NCBI RefSeq assembly: GCF_023715345.1
Contig: NZ_JAMBNY010000002.1
Span: 124,001-188,000, forward strand
Direction: 5' to 3'
Length of the DNA: 64,000 nt
From: Paenibacillus camelliae
GTDB lineage: Bacteria; Bacillota; Bacilli; Paenibacillales; Paenibacillaceae
Position numbers and translations under genes: made by a program. The notes beneath the pieces were generated by a model. It had not been told where the DNA came from. It did not search any database and saw only the letters and a program-made list of their open reading frames with translations. Shown piece after piece: positions 34,343 through 43,715 of this stretch. Within the stretch, counting starts at the first letter, position 1, and each line of letters begins with the position of its first letter.

Positions 34343-35653
34343 TTATCTAATTTGAGTTTCAGCCTGTGTTTGCGCATTGTTTAGAACGGTTTCAAGCTCT
34401 GTACCGTTCATAAAGTTTTGCATTTCCACAACTAGAATATCTTCGACCGCATACGTATGCATACCGTAATTTACGTTAGGAATTTGCTCTGTCCACGAAG
34501 CAAGATCTGCGATTGTTGTTTGTCCGTTAAAAAATTCATCAGGTGCTGTATACGCTTCGCCTTGAGCGGCTGCTTTAAGTGTACCGATTGCACCAATTTC
34601 AGTTACAAGCGTTTGATAGAAATCTACGTTTGAGCCAAATGTTTCTTTTAAGAAATCTGCCGCTGCTTCCTTGCCATCTACATTCATGACATACCATGAG
34701 CTGCCGCCAAGGTTAGATGCATGAACAGAGCTCGCAGTGTTCGCTAATGTTGGGAATGGAACGATCGCCCATTTGCCAGATTGCTCAGCTTCTGCTTTTA
34801 CTGAGGCAGTGATCCAGTTACCTGTTGGAATTGATGCAACGTCACCGCTGTTGAATGCACCTACAAACTGACTCCAGTCAGAAATGACTTTTACGATATT
34901 TGCATCCATAATGTTTTTGTACGTATTAAACGCATCTTCAAGTGCAGCATTATTTGCAATAAATGGTGTTTTACCATCCTCCTGCAAGTACCATGCTCCT
35001 GCGGATTGAATCATCATTCGAATTAATCCAAGATCATTCGGGTCTTGCGTCAGCATATCTTTACCCGTTTTTTCTTTAATCGCTTTACCGATCTCAATGT
35101 ACTCATCCCAAGTAACGTCTTGCAAGTCGTCTACCGTATAGCCTGCTTCCTGCAAGTAATCAGTACGAACATATAAGCCTGCAACGCCGGAGTCGAACGG
35201 TACTCCGTATTGCTTACCTTCAAAGCTAGTCGGACCGATTTTATAATCTGCAAAATCTGCAGCATTGATGAACTCATCTAGTGCAAAGAATGAATCTGGA
35301 TACGCTTGTAGGAAGCTTTGTGCACGATAATCTTCAATCAGCACAATATTAGGCAACGTTTTTGTCGTACCAGAGTTCAATCCAGCATTAAGCTTCTGTA
35401 TAATATCATCCTGCGCATTTTCGATAACATTAATCGTTACATCAGCATTTTTTTGTGCGTAAATGCCTTTTGCAGTTTCCATTGCAGCAATATTGAATGC
35501 CTTATCCCATGCCCATACCGTAATTTCTTGCTTCTTCCCTGTACTTCCGCCGTTTGTTCCTTCATTAGACGTATTAGTACTTTTGTCACTGTTACTGGAG
35601 CATGCAGTTAACAGCATGAAGCTTGCTAATAAAATCGTCAGTAACTTTTTCAT
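34343..35653 (-). CDS. Sugar-binding lipoprotein of ABC importer
   Basis: Family 1 extracellular solute-binding protein of 436 residues. The signal peptide ends in the lipobox LTAC, so Cys (about residue 19) is lipidated and the protein is held on the outer membrane face. After a Ser/Asn/Gly-rich spacer comes the binding fold (EITVWAWDKAFNIAAMETAK, LIEDYRAQSFLQAYPDSFFALDEF, GVPFDSGVAGLYVRTDYLQEAGY). The ATG at 35653 has AAAAGGGG upstream; a longer frame would put 22 residues before the signal peptide. It would bind the sugar for the two permeases below. A cre-like site lies about 45 nt upstream. Confidence 0.94.
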   Translation of the reverse strand: MKKLLTILLASFMLLTACSSNSDKSTNTSNEGTNGGSTGKKQEITVWAWDKAFNIAAMETAKGIYAQKNADVTINVIENAQDDIIQKLNAGLNSGTTKTLPNIVLIEDYRAQSFLQAYPDSFFALDEFINAADFADYKIGPTSFEGKQYGVPFDSGVAGLYVRTDYLQEAGYTVDDLQDVTWDEYIEIGKAIKEKTGKDMLTQDPNDLGLIRMMIQSAGAWYLQEDGKTPFIANNAALEDAFNTYKNIMDANIVKVISDWSQFVGAFNSGDVASIPTGNWITASVKAEAEQSGKWAIVPFPTLANTASSVHASNLGGSSWYVMNVDGKEAAADFLKETFGSNVDFYQTLVTEIGAIGTLKAAAQGEAYTAPDEFFNGQTTIADLASWTEQIPNVNYGMHTYAVEDILVVEMQNFMNGTELETVLNNAQTQAETQIR

Positions 35654-35696
35654 TCCATTCAGCCCCTTTTTGTTTCTATAACGAATTGAAAAGATT

Positions 35697-35710
35697 TGAA
35701 AGCGTTTGCC
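35697..35710. promoter_or_regulatory. CcpA cre-like site upstream of the sugar-binding lipoprotein gene
   Basis: TGAAAGCGTTTGCC resembles the catabolite-responsive element TGWNANCGNTNNCA, with only the last base off. It lies in the 181-nt gap before the importer operon, where CcpA would be expected to repress during growth on preferred sugars. Confidence 0.55.
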
Positions 35711-35834
35711 GGCTAACAATTACATTATAGCAATGGTAAAATACGGCACGTTAGCAATATCTTTGTTTCAATTTGTCATTTTTATAGCTTCTCAAGCGGC
35801 TGATGCAGTAAGCATAAAGTTGCTATAAATTTCT

Positions 35835-37631
35835 TTATGTTTTTGTAATATCTTTAGCTGATATGAATGGAATTGTAATAGTAATATGCGTCCCTTTTCC
35901 TGTGCTGCTGTTAATGTTCACGCCATAGCTACCACCGTATAGAAGCTCTATACGATCATTTACGTTGCGAATGCCAATCCCGGAGAAAAAGTGCGATGAA
36001 GTCTCACTTTTAATATGTTGATCTAGCTTTATCGGCTCAAAGCCAACTCCGTTATCTACGACCTCACATACTAAATTGCCACCATTACGCGAGATCATGA
36101 CATAGATATAGCCATCGCTTCGTCCTTGAAACGCGTGAAAGAACGCATTTTCAATAAATGGCTGAATAATAAGCTTTGGCAATTGTGCTCGATGACACTG
36201 CTCATCAATGAAATAGCTTACATGAATGCTTTCACCATAGCGTACATGATTGATATACACATAGTTTTTAAGATTAATAAGCTCCTGCTCTACTGTAATC
36301 GTTTCACTTGCATTGCCTATCGTATTTTGCAGCAGTTCAATTAACGCATTTATGGTGGCAGAAGCCTTCTCTCTATTGCCTTGCTGTACTAATATTTTTA
36401 CTGAAGCGAGCGTATTGTACAGAAAATGAGGATTGATTTGCATCTGAAGTGCACTAAGCTCAGCATTACGCTGCTCCTTCTGTGTTTTTAATAGCTCCGC
36501 GATATATTCATTAAGCTCGTCCAGCATGAGATTGTACGCTTTACCTACTTCAACAATTTCGTTGCTGCCCTTCACTGTAATGTAATTTCCAAAATTACGC
36601 TTCGTCACACGTGACATCTGTCGTGCTAGCAAGGTAAGTGATCTTGTAATACGTCTAGACATGATAAATACGATAATTAGCGACACAATAACGATAGCAA
36701 CACATAGTAATGCTACTGTTTTGACATTAAGCATTTGTGATAAGACGTAACGCTTGTCAATCAGATTGACCAGATAGAGATCATAGTTTGGCATATACGC
36801 GGAGAGGATCATATGCTGGCGATTATTCCATTCTACGTTCAAGTATTCATCTTCCTGCTTATCTATCAACTGGGCGTAATTTAACAGCTCTAGTTCCTTC
36901 GTTCCCAGTCTTTCAGATAAATTGGATGATATGACAACACCATCACTGTTGATTAGCAGGACATCATTCCCTTTAGTCGTAAAGCCAGCATAATTTTTTC
37001 TGAATTCAGCCTCCTTCATTGCGAAGTACAGTACTCCATAGAAATCACCACTCACTTGCTCGACTAATGCTTTTGATGCAACTACAACTGCCTCACTGTT
37101 TTTCTTACCATCGATGGTGCTCTCATCTAATTGATAATGAAGCTTTCTTGGCTCCGTTAAGGTTTGCTTCGTTATGCTATGCTCCTGTAAGCCTTTATAG
37201 GTTGGTGGCCATATCGTTGTGTCCGTCGCATGACGATTGCCGTTTATTCCGGTGATCACCATCGCAATTGGATACGTCGCTAAGGTAGACTGGATTCGCC
37301 TCATTTCTTGGGTAACCTTATAGTGACTGTTCAGTTCCTCTATTGTCGTATATTGACTGCTCGTTAAAAATCTTCTAATTTCACCGCTTGTGTTCGCATT
37401 GCTCGCTGTCATCGAAACAGCATAGTTCATGTTTTCCATGCTTGTTTTAATTTGCGTCATAATTTTACTATTGGTAATACTAAATGTGTCGATAAACACT
37501 TGCTCTGACATGCGAAACATAACAATCCATGTTGATAGCGCTACAGCAATGATGCTAATGAGCATGATCGAAAACATCTTAATGAAGAGGTCATGATATT
37601 TCAGCTTGTCCGCGATTCTACGAAGCTTCAT
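35835..37631 (-). CDS. Sensor histidine kinase, YesM/LytS-like family
   Basis: Membrane kinase of 598 residues: membrane segment near residues 20-40, a large extracytoplasmic sensor (about 41-300), a second membrane segment (VALLCVAIVIVSLIIVFIM), HAMP (about 325-380), and a His_kinase domain with phosphoacceptor His in QMQINPHFLYNTLASVK. The ATPase domain has LIIQPFIENAFFHAF and GIGIRNVNDRIELLYGGSYG. It starts with a 4-nt overlap on the AraC-type response regulator and lies directly before the importer. It probably senses the galactoside or its binding protein outside the cell. Confidence 0.94.
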   Translation of the reverse strand: MKLRRIADKLKYHDLFIKMFSIMLISIIAVALSTWIVMFRMSEQVFIDTFSITNSKIMTQIKTSMENMNYAVSMTASNANTSGEIRRFLTSSQYTTIEELNSHYKVTQEMRRIQSTLATYPIAMVITGINGNRHATDTTIWPPTYKGLQEHSITKQTLTEPRKLHYQLDESTIDGKKNSEAVVVASKALVEQVSGDFYGVLYFAMKEAEFRKNYAGFTTKGNDVLLINSDGVVISSNLSERLGTKELELLNYAQLIDKQEDEYLNVEWNNRQHMILSAYMPNYDLYLVNLIDKRYVLSQMLNVKTVALLCVAIVIVSLIIVFIMSRRITRSLTLLARQMSRVTKRNFGNYITVKGSNEIVEVGKAYNLMLDELNEYIAELLKTQKEQRNAELSALQMQINPHFLYNTLASVKILVQQGNREKASATINALIELLQNTIGNASETITVEQELINLKNYVYINHVRYGESIHVSYFIDEQCHRAQLPKLIIQPFIENAFFHAFQGRSDGYIYVMISRNGGNLVCEVVDNGVGFEPIKLDQHIKSETSSHFFSGIGIRNVNDRIELLYGGSYGVNINSSTGKGTHITITIPFISAKDITKT

Positions 37632-39196
37632 CGCTTGTCACTCCTCACTTGGTCAGACGGACTTTTCCGATACTGACTAGGCGATTGTCCCTTCAGCTTC
37701 TTGAATACTTTAGTGAAATAGCTATGGTCGGAATACCCTACCTTCAAACTAATATCTGAAATAGGCAGATCCGTCGTTATCAGTAATTCCGCAGCCTTAT
37801 CAATGCGTACTCGGTTTAGATATTCACTAAAGCCTTCATCGTTATGGGCCGAGAATAAGCTTGATAGATACGTTGCGTTGAAGTGAAAGTGGCTTGCAAC
37901 ATCGCTTAAATTAATTGGTTCCATGTAATGCTGTTGAATATAGTCCAATATAAGCGACATGCTTGGATTACCAGTTGCACTACGACTTGCTGCTAACGCT
38001 TCTTCGATCTGCCATAAGCAGAAATTAAGCTCTTCGATTGCTTCACTCACGTGCTCTGATTCATTAATCGCCCGAATATATTCGTATTTTTTTTGCTCCA
38101 GCTGGTGAATGGAACGATCAAGCTTGCCTAACAGAATAAGCATATTGAATATGGCATTACTTAGCTGAGACTTGAATGCAAACACATCGATCGTATAATA
38201 ATCGATGGCTGCATTGCCATATTGACGAAGCTGGTCTATCGCTAGGTCATAATTCCGACGCTGCAGCTGATCCATGAACATATTCATATCGAAAGCAGGC
38301 TCCTCTGCGCTTAGCTTGGGCAGCTCATGCCGAACAATTAAATTTTTGTGCAAGGGTAGAAAATATCGATATGCTGCAAGTCTTTTGAAATGCTCATGGT
38401 ATTGCTCAGGCAATTGTTCTAGCTCTGAAAAGCTATCTCCTAATATCCAGCATGCGTTATATGCCTTCATTCGTGTTGAGTTCGACAATGCACGCAGCGC
38501 AGGCATAATAGTTCCCCATTCTCTTTCATAGCCGTTCATCAACAGCACTGCGTGTTGTGAGTCTGAGGGCATAACGTAAAAATGAAGCGTATTCACAAAA
38601 GGTTCAAGTGCTTCCTTCGCACTAAGCAGAACCTTCTCCTTCACATCTGCTAGCTCTTTCACATGGCTCAGGTCAACACCATATATTCGAAAGCTAGGAA
38701 ATGGAAAATTGGATCCTAGCTCCATACCGTCCATAGAATAACCAGACATTAGCCGATCCAGCAGCATCGTAACAGTCGAAGCTGTGTCTGTTGTCGCTGC
38801 ATCCTGTAATGCTGGTATGCGGTTAACGATACGTTTTAGAATGGCAATCAGCTGATCCGCATCAAGCTTAGGCTTAAGCAAATAGTCAGCTACCCCTTGC
38901 TGAAAGGTTTCTCGCACATAATGAAACTCGCTGAAGCTGCTAAGAACAATGACCTCGATATGTGGATAGTTCTGCTTTATGTGGCTCGTAAGCTGTACAC
39001 CGTCCATAATCGGCATCACAATATCAGTAATGACTACATGCGGGTTAAGCTGTTCAATCTGCTGCATCGCTTCTTGACCATTTGATGCCTCACCGACAAT
39101 GAGAAATCCTTCACGCTCCCAATGCAGCAAATGCTTTATTCCTTGTCGAACAAGTATTTCATCGTCGACGATTAATATACGACAGTTTGCTTCCAT
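37628..39196 (-). CDS. AraC-type response regulator, YesN-like
   Basis: Response regulator of 522 residues. The receiver domain (about 1-120) has LIVDDEILVRQG, phosphoacceptor Asp in VVITDIVMPIMDG and the Lys of LLKPKLDAD. A middle region of about 270 residues follows, then a C-terminal AraC DNA-binding domain (about 415-515) with two helix-turn-helix parts, ending YSDHSYFTKVFKKLKGQSPSQYRKS. I start at the ATG of MEANCRILIVDDE (39196), which has AAGGGTAAGTGAG upstream; the longest frame would add 18 residues. It should activate the importer and lacZ genes. Confidence 0.93.
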   Translation of the reverse strand: MEANCRILIVDDEILVRQGIKHLLHWEREGFLIVGEASNGQEAMQQIEQLNPHVVITDIVMPIMDGVQLTSHIKQNYPHIEVIVLSSFSEFHYVRETFQQGVADYLLKPKLDADQLIAILKRIVNRIPALQDAATTDTASTVTMLLDRLMSGYSMDGMELGSNFPFPSFRIYGVDLSHVKELADVKEKVLLSAKEALEPFVNTLHFYVMPSDSQHAVLLMNGYEREWGTIMPALRALSNSTRMKAYNACWILGDSFSELEQLPEQYHEHFKRLAAYRYFLPLHKNLIVRHELPKLSAEEPAFDMNMFMDQLQRRNYDLAIDQLRQYGNAAIDYYTIDVFAFKSQLSNAIFNMLILLGKLDRSIHQLEQKKYEYIRAINESEHVSEAIEELNFCLWQIEEALAASRSATGNPSMSLILDYIQQHYMEPINLSDVASHFHFNATYLSSLFSAHNDEGFSEYLNRVRIDKAAELLITTDLPISDISLKVGYSDHSYFTKVFKKLKGQSPSQYRKSPSDQVRSDKR

Positions 39197-39293
39197 TGCT
39201 ATCTCACTTACCCTTCTGTAAAAACTAGTTGTTCCATTGTACATCATCAAAAGTGTAAATGTTAAGTGTTATTTAATCAATGTGGATTTAAAT

Positions 39294-39327
39294 GCAAAAA
39301 AACCTTTGCATGCAATCACAAGGTTTT
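39294..39327. terminator. Terminator after dnaD
   Basis: AAAACCTTTG and CAAGGTTTT form a hairpin with one bulged base (39299-39327). On the minus strand it is followed by TTTTTTT. It lies about 30 nt after the dnaD stop at 39356. Confidence 0.75.
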
Positions 39328-39355
39328 CGTTATTATCCGATATTCCTTACGGCAC

Positions 39356-40036
39356 TCAAAGGTTTTTATTAAAAAATTGACTTTGATATTGTTTTAGCTC
39401 TTCAGCATTGTGAACTCGATGTCTTGCCCAATCGATCAGGATACGATCGATGTATCGAAAGCTAAGCTTACCAGCAAACACAGCCTCCTTGAGAGCAAGT
39501 GTAATAAGCTCATCGGTATATCGATCATTATCGATCCAGCCGCTAATCGTTTCATATTCCATTGGCGAGAGCGGTCTTCCAAACTCTTGCTCAAACATAT
39601 GAAACAGCTTGGAAGCATCAGCCTCCTGCTTTACTGCACGAAGCTTCTGACGATCGGCCTGCTTATTCTCTCTACGCATCTGAGCATGCCAGCTGCTAGC
39701 CTTCATATACCAGCCACTCCAGTTATAACGCTCGACAATGATGTCGTTCATTGTATCCTGTTCAATACTCAAAAATCCCGTATTAAGAAGCTGCTGCAGT
39801 AACCGCGTCACTTCATTGACTGAAACACCCATAACAGCTGATAGCTGTTCAGGTGTTGGGAAAGGGTGTTGATCAACAGTAGATGATTGCATAATGTGCA
39901 GCAAAAGCATTGCTTCAGCATGCGACAAGCCAAGCGCATGATAGCTGTTCAACAGCAATGAATGAACGTAAATTCCACCCTCACTCAGCATAACATTCAT
40001 GCCGTGAGCATACGCCTTCCATATATGATCGCTCAA
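39356..40036 (-). CDS. dnaD: DnaD-family primosome protein
   Basis: Encodes 226 residues. The N-terminal winged-helix part (about 1-100: LGLSHAEAMLLLHIMQ, PTPEQLSAVMGVSVNEVTRLLQQL) is followed by a charged linker and the DnaB_2/DnaD C-terminal domain (EQEFGRPLSPMEYETISGWIDNDRYTDELITLALKEAV, then YIDRILIDWARH). In B. subtilis DnaD loads the replicative helicase together with DnaB and DnaI. The start is TTG (40036) with AGGAGGGGAAGGA directly upstream. The gene stands at the end of the ackA-side block, where in B. subtilis nth would follow; here the YesMN-type regulator lies beyond it. Confidence 0.9.
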   Translation of the reverse strand: MSDHIWKAYAHGMNVMLSEGGIYVHSLLLNSYHALGLSHAEAMLLLHIMQSSTVDQHPFPTPEQLSAVMGVSVNEVTRLLQQLLNTGFLSIEQDTMNDIIVERYNWSGWYMKASSWHAQMRRENKQADRQKLRAVKQEADASKLFHMFEQEFGRPLSPMEYETISGWIDNDRYTDELITLALKEAVFAGKLSFRYIDRILIDWARHRVHNAEELKQYQSQFFNKNL

Positions 40037-40059
40037 TCCTTCCCCTCCTGAACCATCAA

Positions 40060-41253
40060 TTATTTTACAAGATTAAACGTATCGCGAGCGATAAGAAGCT
40101 CCTCATTCGTAGGAACGACCATAACAGCAACTTTAGAGCCTGGTTTAGAGATAATTCTAGGTTCCTTGCTGCGGATTTTATTCAGTTCCTCATCAATTTC
40201 GATTCCGAAGTACGTTAATCCTTCACATACGGATTGGCGTAGAACAACGGAATTCTCACCTACTCCAGCGGTGAAGACAAGGACATCAAGTCCATTCATA
40301 GCTGCAGTGTAAGAACCAATATACTTTCTCACGCGATATACATACATATCGTATGCCAGTTTAGCATCTTCATTCTCATGCATTGCATCAGTAATTTCAC
40401 GCATATCCGAGCTTAAACCAGAGATAGCTAGCAGACCACTATGCTTGTTAAGCATAGAGTTCACTTCATTTAATGTTAAATCCTCTTTGTTCATCACAAA
40501 AGGAACGACAGCAGGATCAAGATCACCAGAACGAGTTCCCATCATCAAGCCCTCAAGTGGCGTCATCCCCATACTTGTATCGAATGATTTGCCATCTAGA
40601 ATAGCAGTCAAGCTACCGCCATTTCCGATATGACAAGTAATCATTTTAAGTGAAGCAAGATCTTTACCAAGCGTTTTAGCCGCAACATCACTTACATAAG
40701 CATGAGATGTGCCGTGGAAGCCATAACGGCGTACTTTATGCTTTTTATATAGTGTTCTAGGAATCGCATATAAGTATGAAGTTCTAGGCATCGTCTGATG
40801 GAACGCTGTGTCGAATACAACAACCTGAGGCACCTCTGGAAGATTGGCATCAACCGCCAAAATCCCCATCATATGCGCTGGATTGTGTAACGGAGCAAGC
40901 TCAAACAAACGCTTAATTTCAGTTTTTACTTCTTCCGTAACAATTACTGAGTTTTTAAATGCTTCACCGCCATGAACGATACGATGTCCAACGGCGTCGA
41001 TCTCGTTCATCGTTTTGACGACACCATATTTCTCATGAGTCAGCATCTCAATAACACGCTTAACTCCAGCTACATGGTCTAATATTTCTTTTACTTCAAC
41101 AACTTCTTCTTTACCAGTTGGCTCGTGAGTAACGATTGAAGAATCCATTCCGATTCGTTCAACACGTCCGCTCGCAAGAACCGATTCATTCGTCATATCA
41201 AAAAGCTGATATTTAATCGAGCTGCTGCCTGCATTAATTACGAGTACTTTCAT
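40060..41253 (-). CDS. ackA: Acetate kinase
   Basis: Makes ATP and acetate from acetyl phosphate. The chain of 397 residues shows VLVINAGSSSIKYQLFD, VGHRIVHGGE, VFDTAFHQTMP, YGFHGTSHAYV and HIGNGGSL, the known signatures. The ATG at 41253 has GGTGATCG upstream and lies inside the end of the hydroxyacyl-CoA dehydrogenase gene (20-nt overlap); eight extra codons in the longest frame are rejected. The coupling suggests the two enzymes are made together, perhaps in acid or short-chain acyl metabolism. Confidence 0.96.
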   Translation of the reverse strand: MKVLVINAGSSSIKYQLFDMTNESVLASGRVERIGMDSSIVTHEPTGKEEVVEVKEILDHVAGVKRVIEMLTHEKYGVVKTMNEIDAVGHRIVHGGEAFKNSVIVTEEVKTEIKRLFELAPLHNPAHMMGILAVDANLPEVPQVVVFDTAFHQTMPRTSYLYAIPRTLYKKHKVRRYGFHGTSHAYVSDVAAKTLGKDLASLKMITCHIGNGGSLTAILDGKSFDTSMGMTPLEGLMMGTRSGDLDPAVVPFVMNKEDLTLNEVNSMLNKHSGLLAISGLSSDMREITDAMHENEDAKLAYDMYVYRVRKYIGSYTAAMNGLDVLVFTAGVGENSVVLRQSVCEGLTYFGIEIDEELNKIRSKEPRIISKPGSKVAVMVVPTNEELLIARDTFNLVK

Positions 41254-42118
41254 TAGATCGATCACCATCCGTATCATATTTGAAGAAGCCTACGCCTGTC
41301 TTTACACCAAGCTGCCCAGCACGTACCATCTTTTTAAGAGTAAAGGATGGACGGTATCTTAGATCACCATATTCACGGAACATGTTTTCGAGTGCTGCTT
41401 GTACAGAATCAAGTCCGAAATGATCCGCCATTTGGAATGGGCCGTACTTGAAGGAGTAGCCGTTGCGCATCGCTAGATCGATATCCTCAGCTGTTGCAAC
41501 GCCCTCTTCCAGTACATGAAGTGCTTCGTTAATAAATAGGCAGATAAGGCGAGTCGTTACAAAGCCTGGTGATTCGAACACCATCACGGATTTTTTCTGA
41601 ATCGCTTCAGCAAATTGCTTTAACGATTCCACAGTTTCATCCGAAGTTTTTAAGCCACGAACGATCTCAACCAAATCAACCTTCGATACAGGATGAATAA
41701 AGTGCATGCCAATAACACGCTCAGGTGAACGCGTTACACTAGCGATTTCTGTTAAGCTTAATGAAGAAGTGTTACTTGCCAAAATCGTAGACGCATCTGT
41801 CACTTGATCAAGCTGTTTAAACACTTCTTTTTTAGCTTCTAGATCTTCCGTAATGGATTCGATAATAAGATCACAATCTGACAATTCGTCCACTTTATTA
41901 ATTGGCTGAATTCGAGATAAAATTAATTTTTTCTCTGATGAAGTAATCGCCCATTTTTCTATTTGTTTATCAAGGCTAACTTCAATCATATGCATTGCAT
42001 GTTCAAGACGATCGGCAGAATTTTCAAGCACTAAAACATCTAAGCTGTTTTTAGCTAGCATTTCTGCGATACCTTGACCCATTGTTCCTACACCAATAAC
42101 TCCAACTTTCTTAATCAT
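41234..42118 (-). CDS. 3-hydroxyacyl-CoA (3-hydroxybutyryl-CoA) dehydrogenase
   Basis: NAD-binding enzyme of 294 residues. It has the N-terminal Rossmann motif VGVIGVGTMGQGIAEMLAK, the catalytic stretch SNTSSLSLTEIA, GMHFIHPVSKVDLVEIVRG with the active His, and the C-terminal domain ending LGVKTGVGFFKYD. It interconverts 3-hydroxyacyl- and 3-oxoacyl-CoA. GGGAGAA precedes the ATG. It overlaps ackA, but no thiolase or crotonase lies nearby, so its pathway is uncertain. It could serve butyrate/PHB metabolism or fatty-acid breakdown. Confidence 0.9.
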   Translation of the reverse strand: MIKKVGVIGVGTMGQGIAEMLAKNSLDVLVLENSADRLEHAMHMIEVSLDKQIEKWAITSSEKKLILSRIQPINKVDELSDCDLIIESITEDLEAKKEVFKQLDQVTDASTILASNTSSLSLTEIASVTRSPERVIGMHFIHPVSKVDLVEIVRGLKTSDETVESLKQFAEAIQKKSVMVFESPGFVTTRLICLFINEALHVLEEGVATAEDIDLAMRNGYSFKYGPFQMADHFGLDSVQAALENMFREYGDLRYRPSFTLKKMVRAGQLGVKTGVGFFKYDTDGDRSNESTRN

Positions 42119-42197
42119 AGGTCTAGTTTCTCCCTTAGCTTTTAGTCTATATTATTATACCTCTTTTCAAGAAAATTTGCAGTTAAGGTAAGCGCTA

Positions 42198-43715
42198 TTA
42201 TGCATTTTGTTGCAAATTTATCGGAATTGCATTCACTTTTTCCATTAAAGTACGGAAGTTTTCACCGTTAATAACTTCCTCTTCCAGTAGAATCGGCAAG
42301 GCCTGTTCAAATATGTCAGAATGTTGACTAAGAAGCTGCTTCGTTTTTGCAAGTAGCTCATCAAGAACCTCATTACTAATTAAGCTCCAACGATCCGCAG
42401 TCATCATTTGTCCATTAATTATCCCTTGACTCGTTAAGCCTGATTCAACCATCGTTTTAACAATGTTCAGTGCTTGGTCAAAGTCACCTCTGGAGCCCGT
42501 GCTACGTTCACCATAGAACAGCTCCTCTGCAACTGCCCCGCCAAGCGTAACCATAATTTTGTGTTCAAGCTCTGATTTCGAATATAAATACTTATCAGCC
42601 ATCGGAGTATGCCTTACGAAGCCAAGTGCTCCACCACGAGGTGCAAGTACAACCTGTGCAACTGAGCCGGGTGTCGTAAGCTCTGCCATAATAGCATGAC
42701 CCAATTCATGTCTTGCTACACGAATTTTATCTTCTTTGCTTGCTTCACGATTAATTTTTTCACCAAGCAGTACTTTATCAATCGCCGCTTGGATATGCTC
42801 CTCAGTGATTGCATCTGCTTGATCACGCATCGCATAGATTGCGGCTTCGTTCATAACCGCTTCAAGCTGAGCTCCTGAAAATTGATACGTATCTCTTGCC
42901 AGCTCTTCAAAATTGACTGTAGCAACTATATTTTTGTTCGCTGCATGCAGCTCTAAAATATGCTTTCTAGATTTCTTGTCCGGTAATGCAACCTCAATAT
43001 GGCGATCAAAGCGTCCAGGTCGAAGCAATGCTTCATCGAGCATATCCTTGCGGTTAGTTGCCGCGATGAGTAAAATCTGCACATCTGTATTGTGATAAAT
43101 TCCATCAAGCTCAGTAAGCAATTGGTTTAGCGTTTGATCATATTCACGCTGTTGACCACCGTCTCGCTTTCCGCCAATAACATCAATCTCATCAATGAAA
43201 ATAATCGCATTTTTCTTACCAGATGCTTTCGCTTCGTTGCGAGCTTTTTGGAACAGCTCGCGAATACGATTGGCACCTGTACCTACGTACATCTCAACGA
43301 ACTCACTACCTGATGCACCAATAAACACACTATCCGTATAGCTTGCTGCCGCCTTTGCCAGCAAAGTTTTACCCGTTCCCGGAGGACCTGTCAATAGTAT
43401 ACCCTTTAGAATTCGAATACCGCGTTTCGCAATTTCCTCTCGGCGCACCAAAAAATCAAGTGCCTCTTGGAGCTCTTGCTTTACATGCTCCTGTCCACCT
43501 ACTTCATCAAAGCTAATCTGCTTAATCGCAACACTTTTTTTGTTTTTCAAGCTTGCTAAGCTTTTAACGCCCTTGCCATTACGATTCATAACAAAAATAG
43601 CCGAAAACAACACTGTGACTAACACTGCTGCTCCTATATGAACAGTGTAACCAATCGTATATATTGCCGCTGCAGCCACGATACCAATAAGCAGCTCTTT
43701 CCAATTATTCTTCAT
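42198..43715 (-). CDS. FtsH-like membrane AAA+ zinc protease without the external domain
   Basis: Encodes 505 residues. Two N-terminal membrane segments follow each other with only a few residues between, so the roughly 75-residue outer domain of normal FtsH is missing. The AAA+ module has Walker A GPPGTGKT (110-117), Walker B IIFIDEID, the second region of homology ATNRKDMLDEALLRPGRFDR, and a pore-loop-like FVEMYVGTGANRIR. The peptidase has HELGH (336-340) and the downstream Asp in STGSRGDFDQAL, so zinc binding seems intact. The ATG at 43715 has GGGAG upstream and overlaps the preceding gene by 11 nt. It is most likely a second FtsH paralogue, paired with the small membrane protein. Confidence 0.88.
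   Translation of the reverse strand: MKNNWKELLIGIVAAAAIYTIGYTVHIGAAVLVTVLFSAIFVMNRNGKGVKSLASLKNKKSVAIKQISFDEVGGQEHVKQELQEALDFLVRREEIAKRGIRILKGILLTGPPGTGKTLLAKAAASYTDSVFIGASGSEFVEMYVGTGANRIRELFQKARNEAKASGKKNAIIFIDEIDVIGGKRDGGQQREYDQTLNQLLTELDGIYHNTDVQILLIAATNRKDMLDEALLRPGRFDRHIEVALPDKKSRKHILELHAANKNIVATVNFEELARDTYQFSGAQLEAVMNEAAIYAMRDQADAITEEHIQAAIDKVLLGEKINREASKEDKIRVARHELGHAIMAELTTPGSVAQVVLAPRGGALGFVRHTPMADKYLYSKSELEHKIMVTLGGAVAEELFYGERSTGSRGDFDQALNIVKTMVESGLTSQGIINGQMMTADRWSLISNEVLDELLAKTKQLLSQHSDIFEQALPILLEEEVINGENFRTLMEKVNAIPINLQQNA

Noticed and set aside
42198-43715. Reading the FtsH-like protein as the main cell FtsH.
   Set aside because: It lacks the outer domain of housekeeping FtsH and does not sit next to tilS/hpt, where that gene usually lies. 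It is more likely a paralogue.
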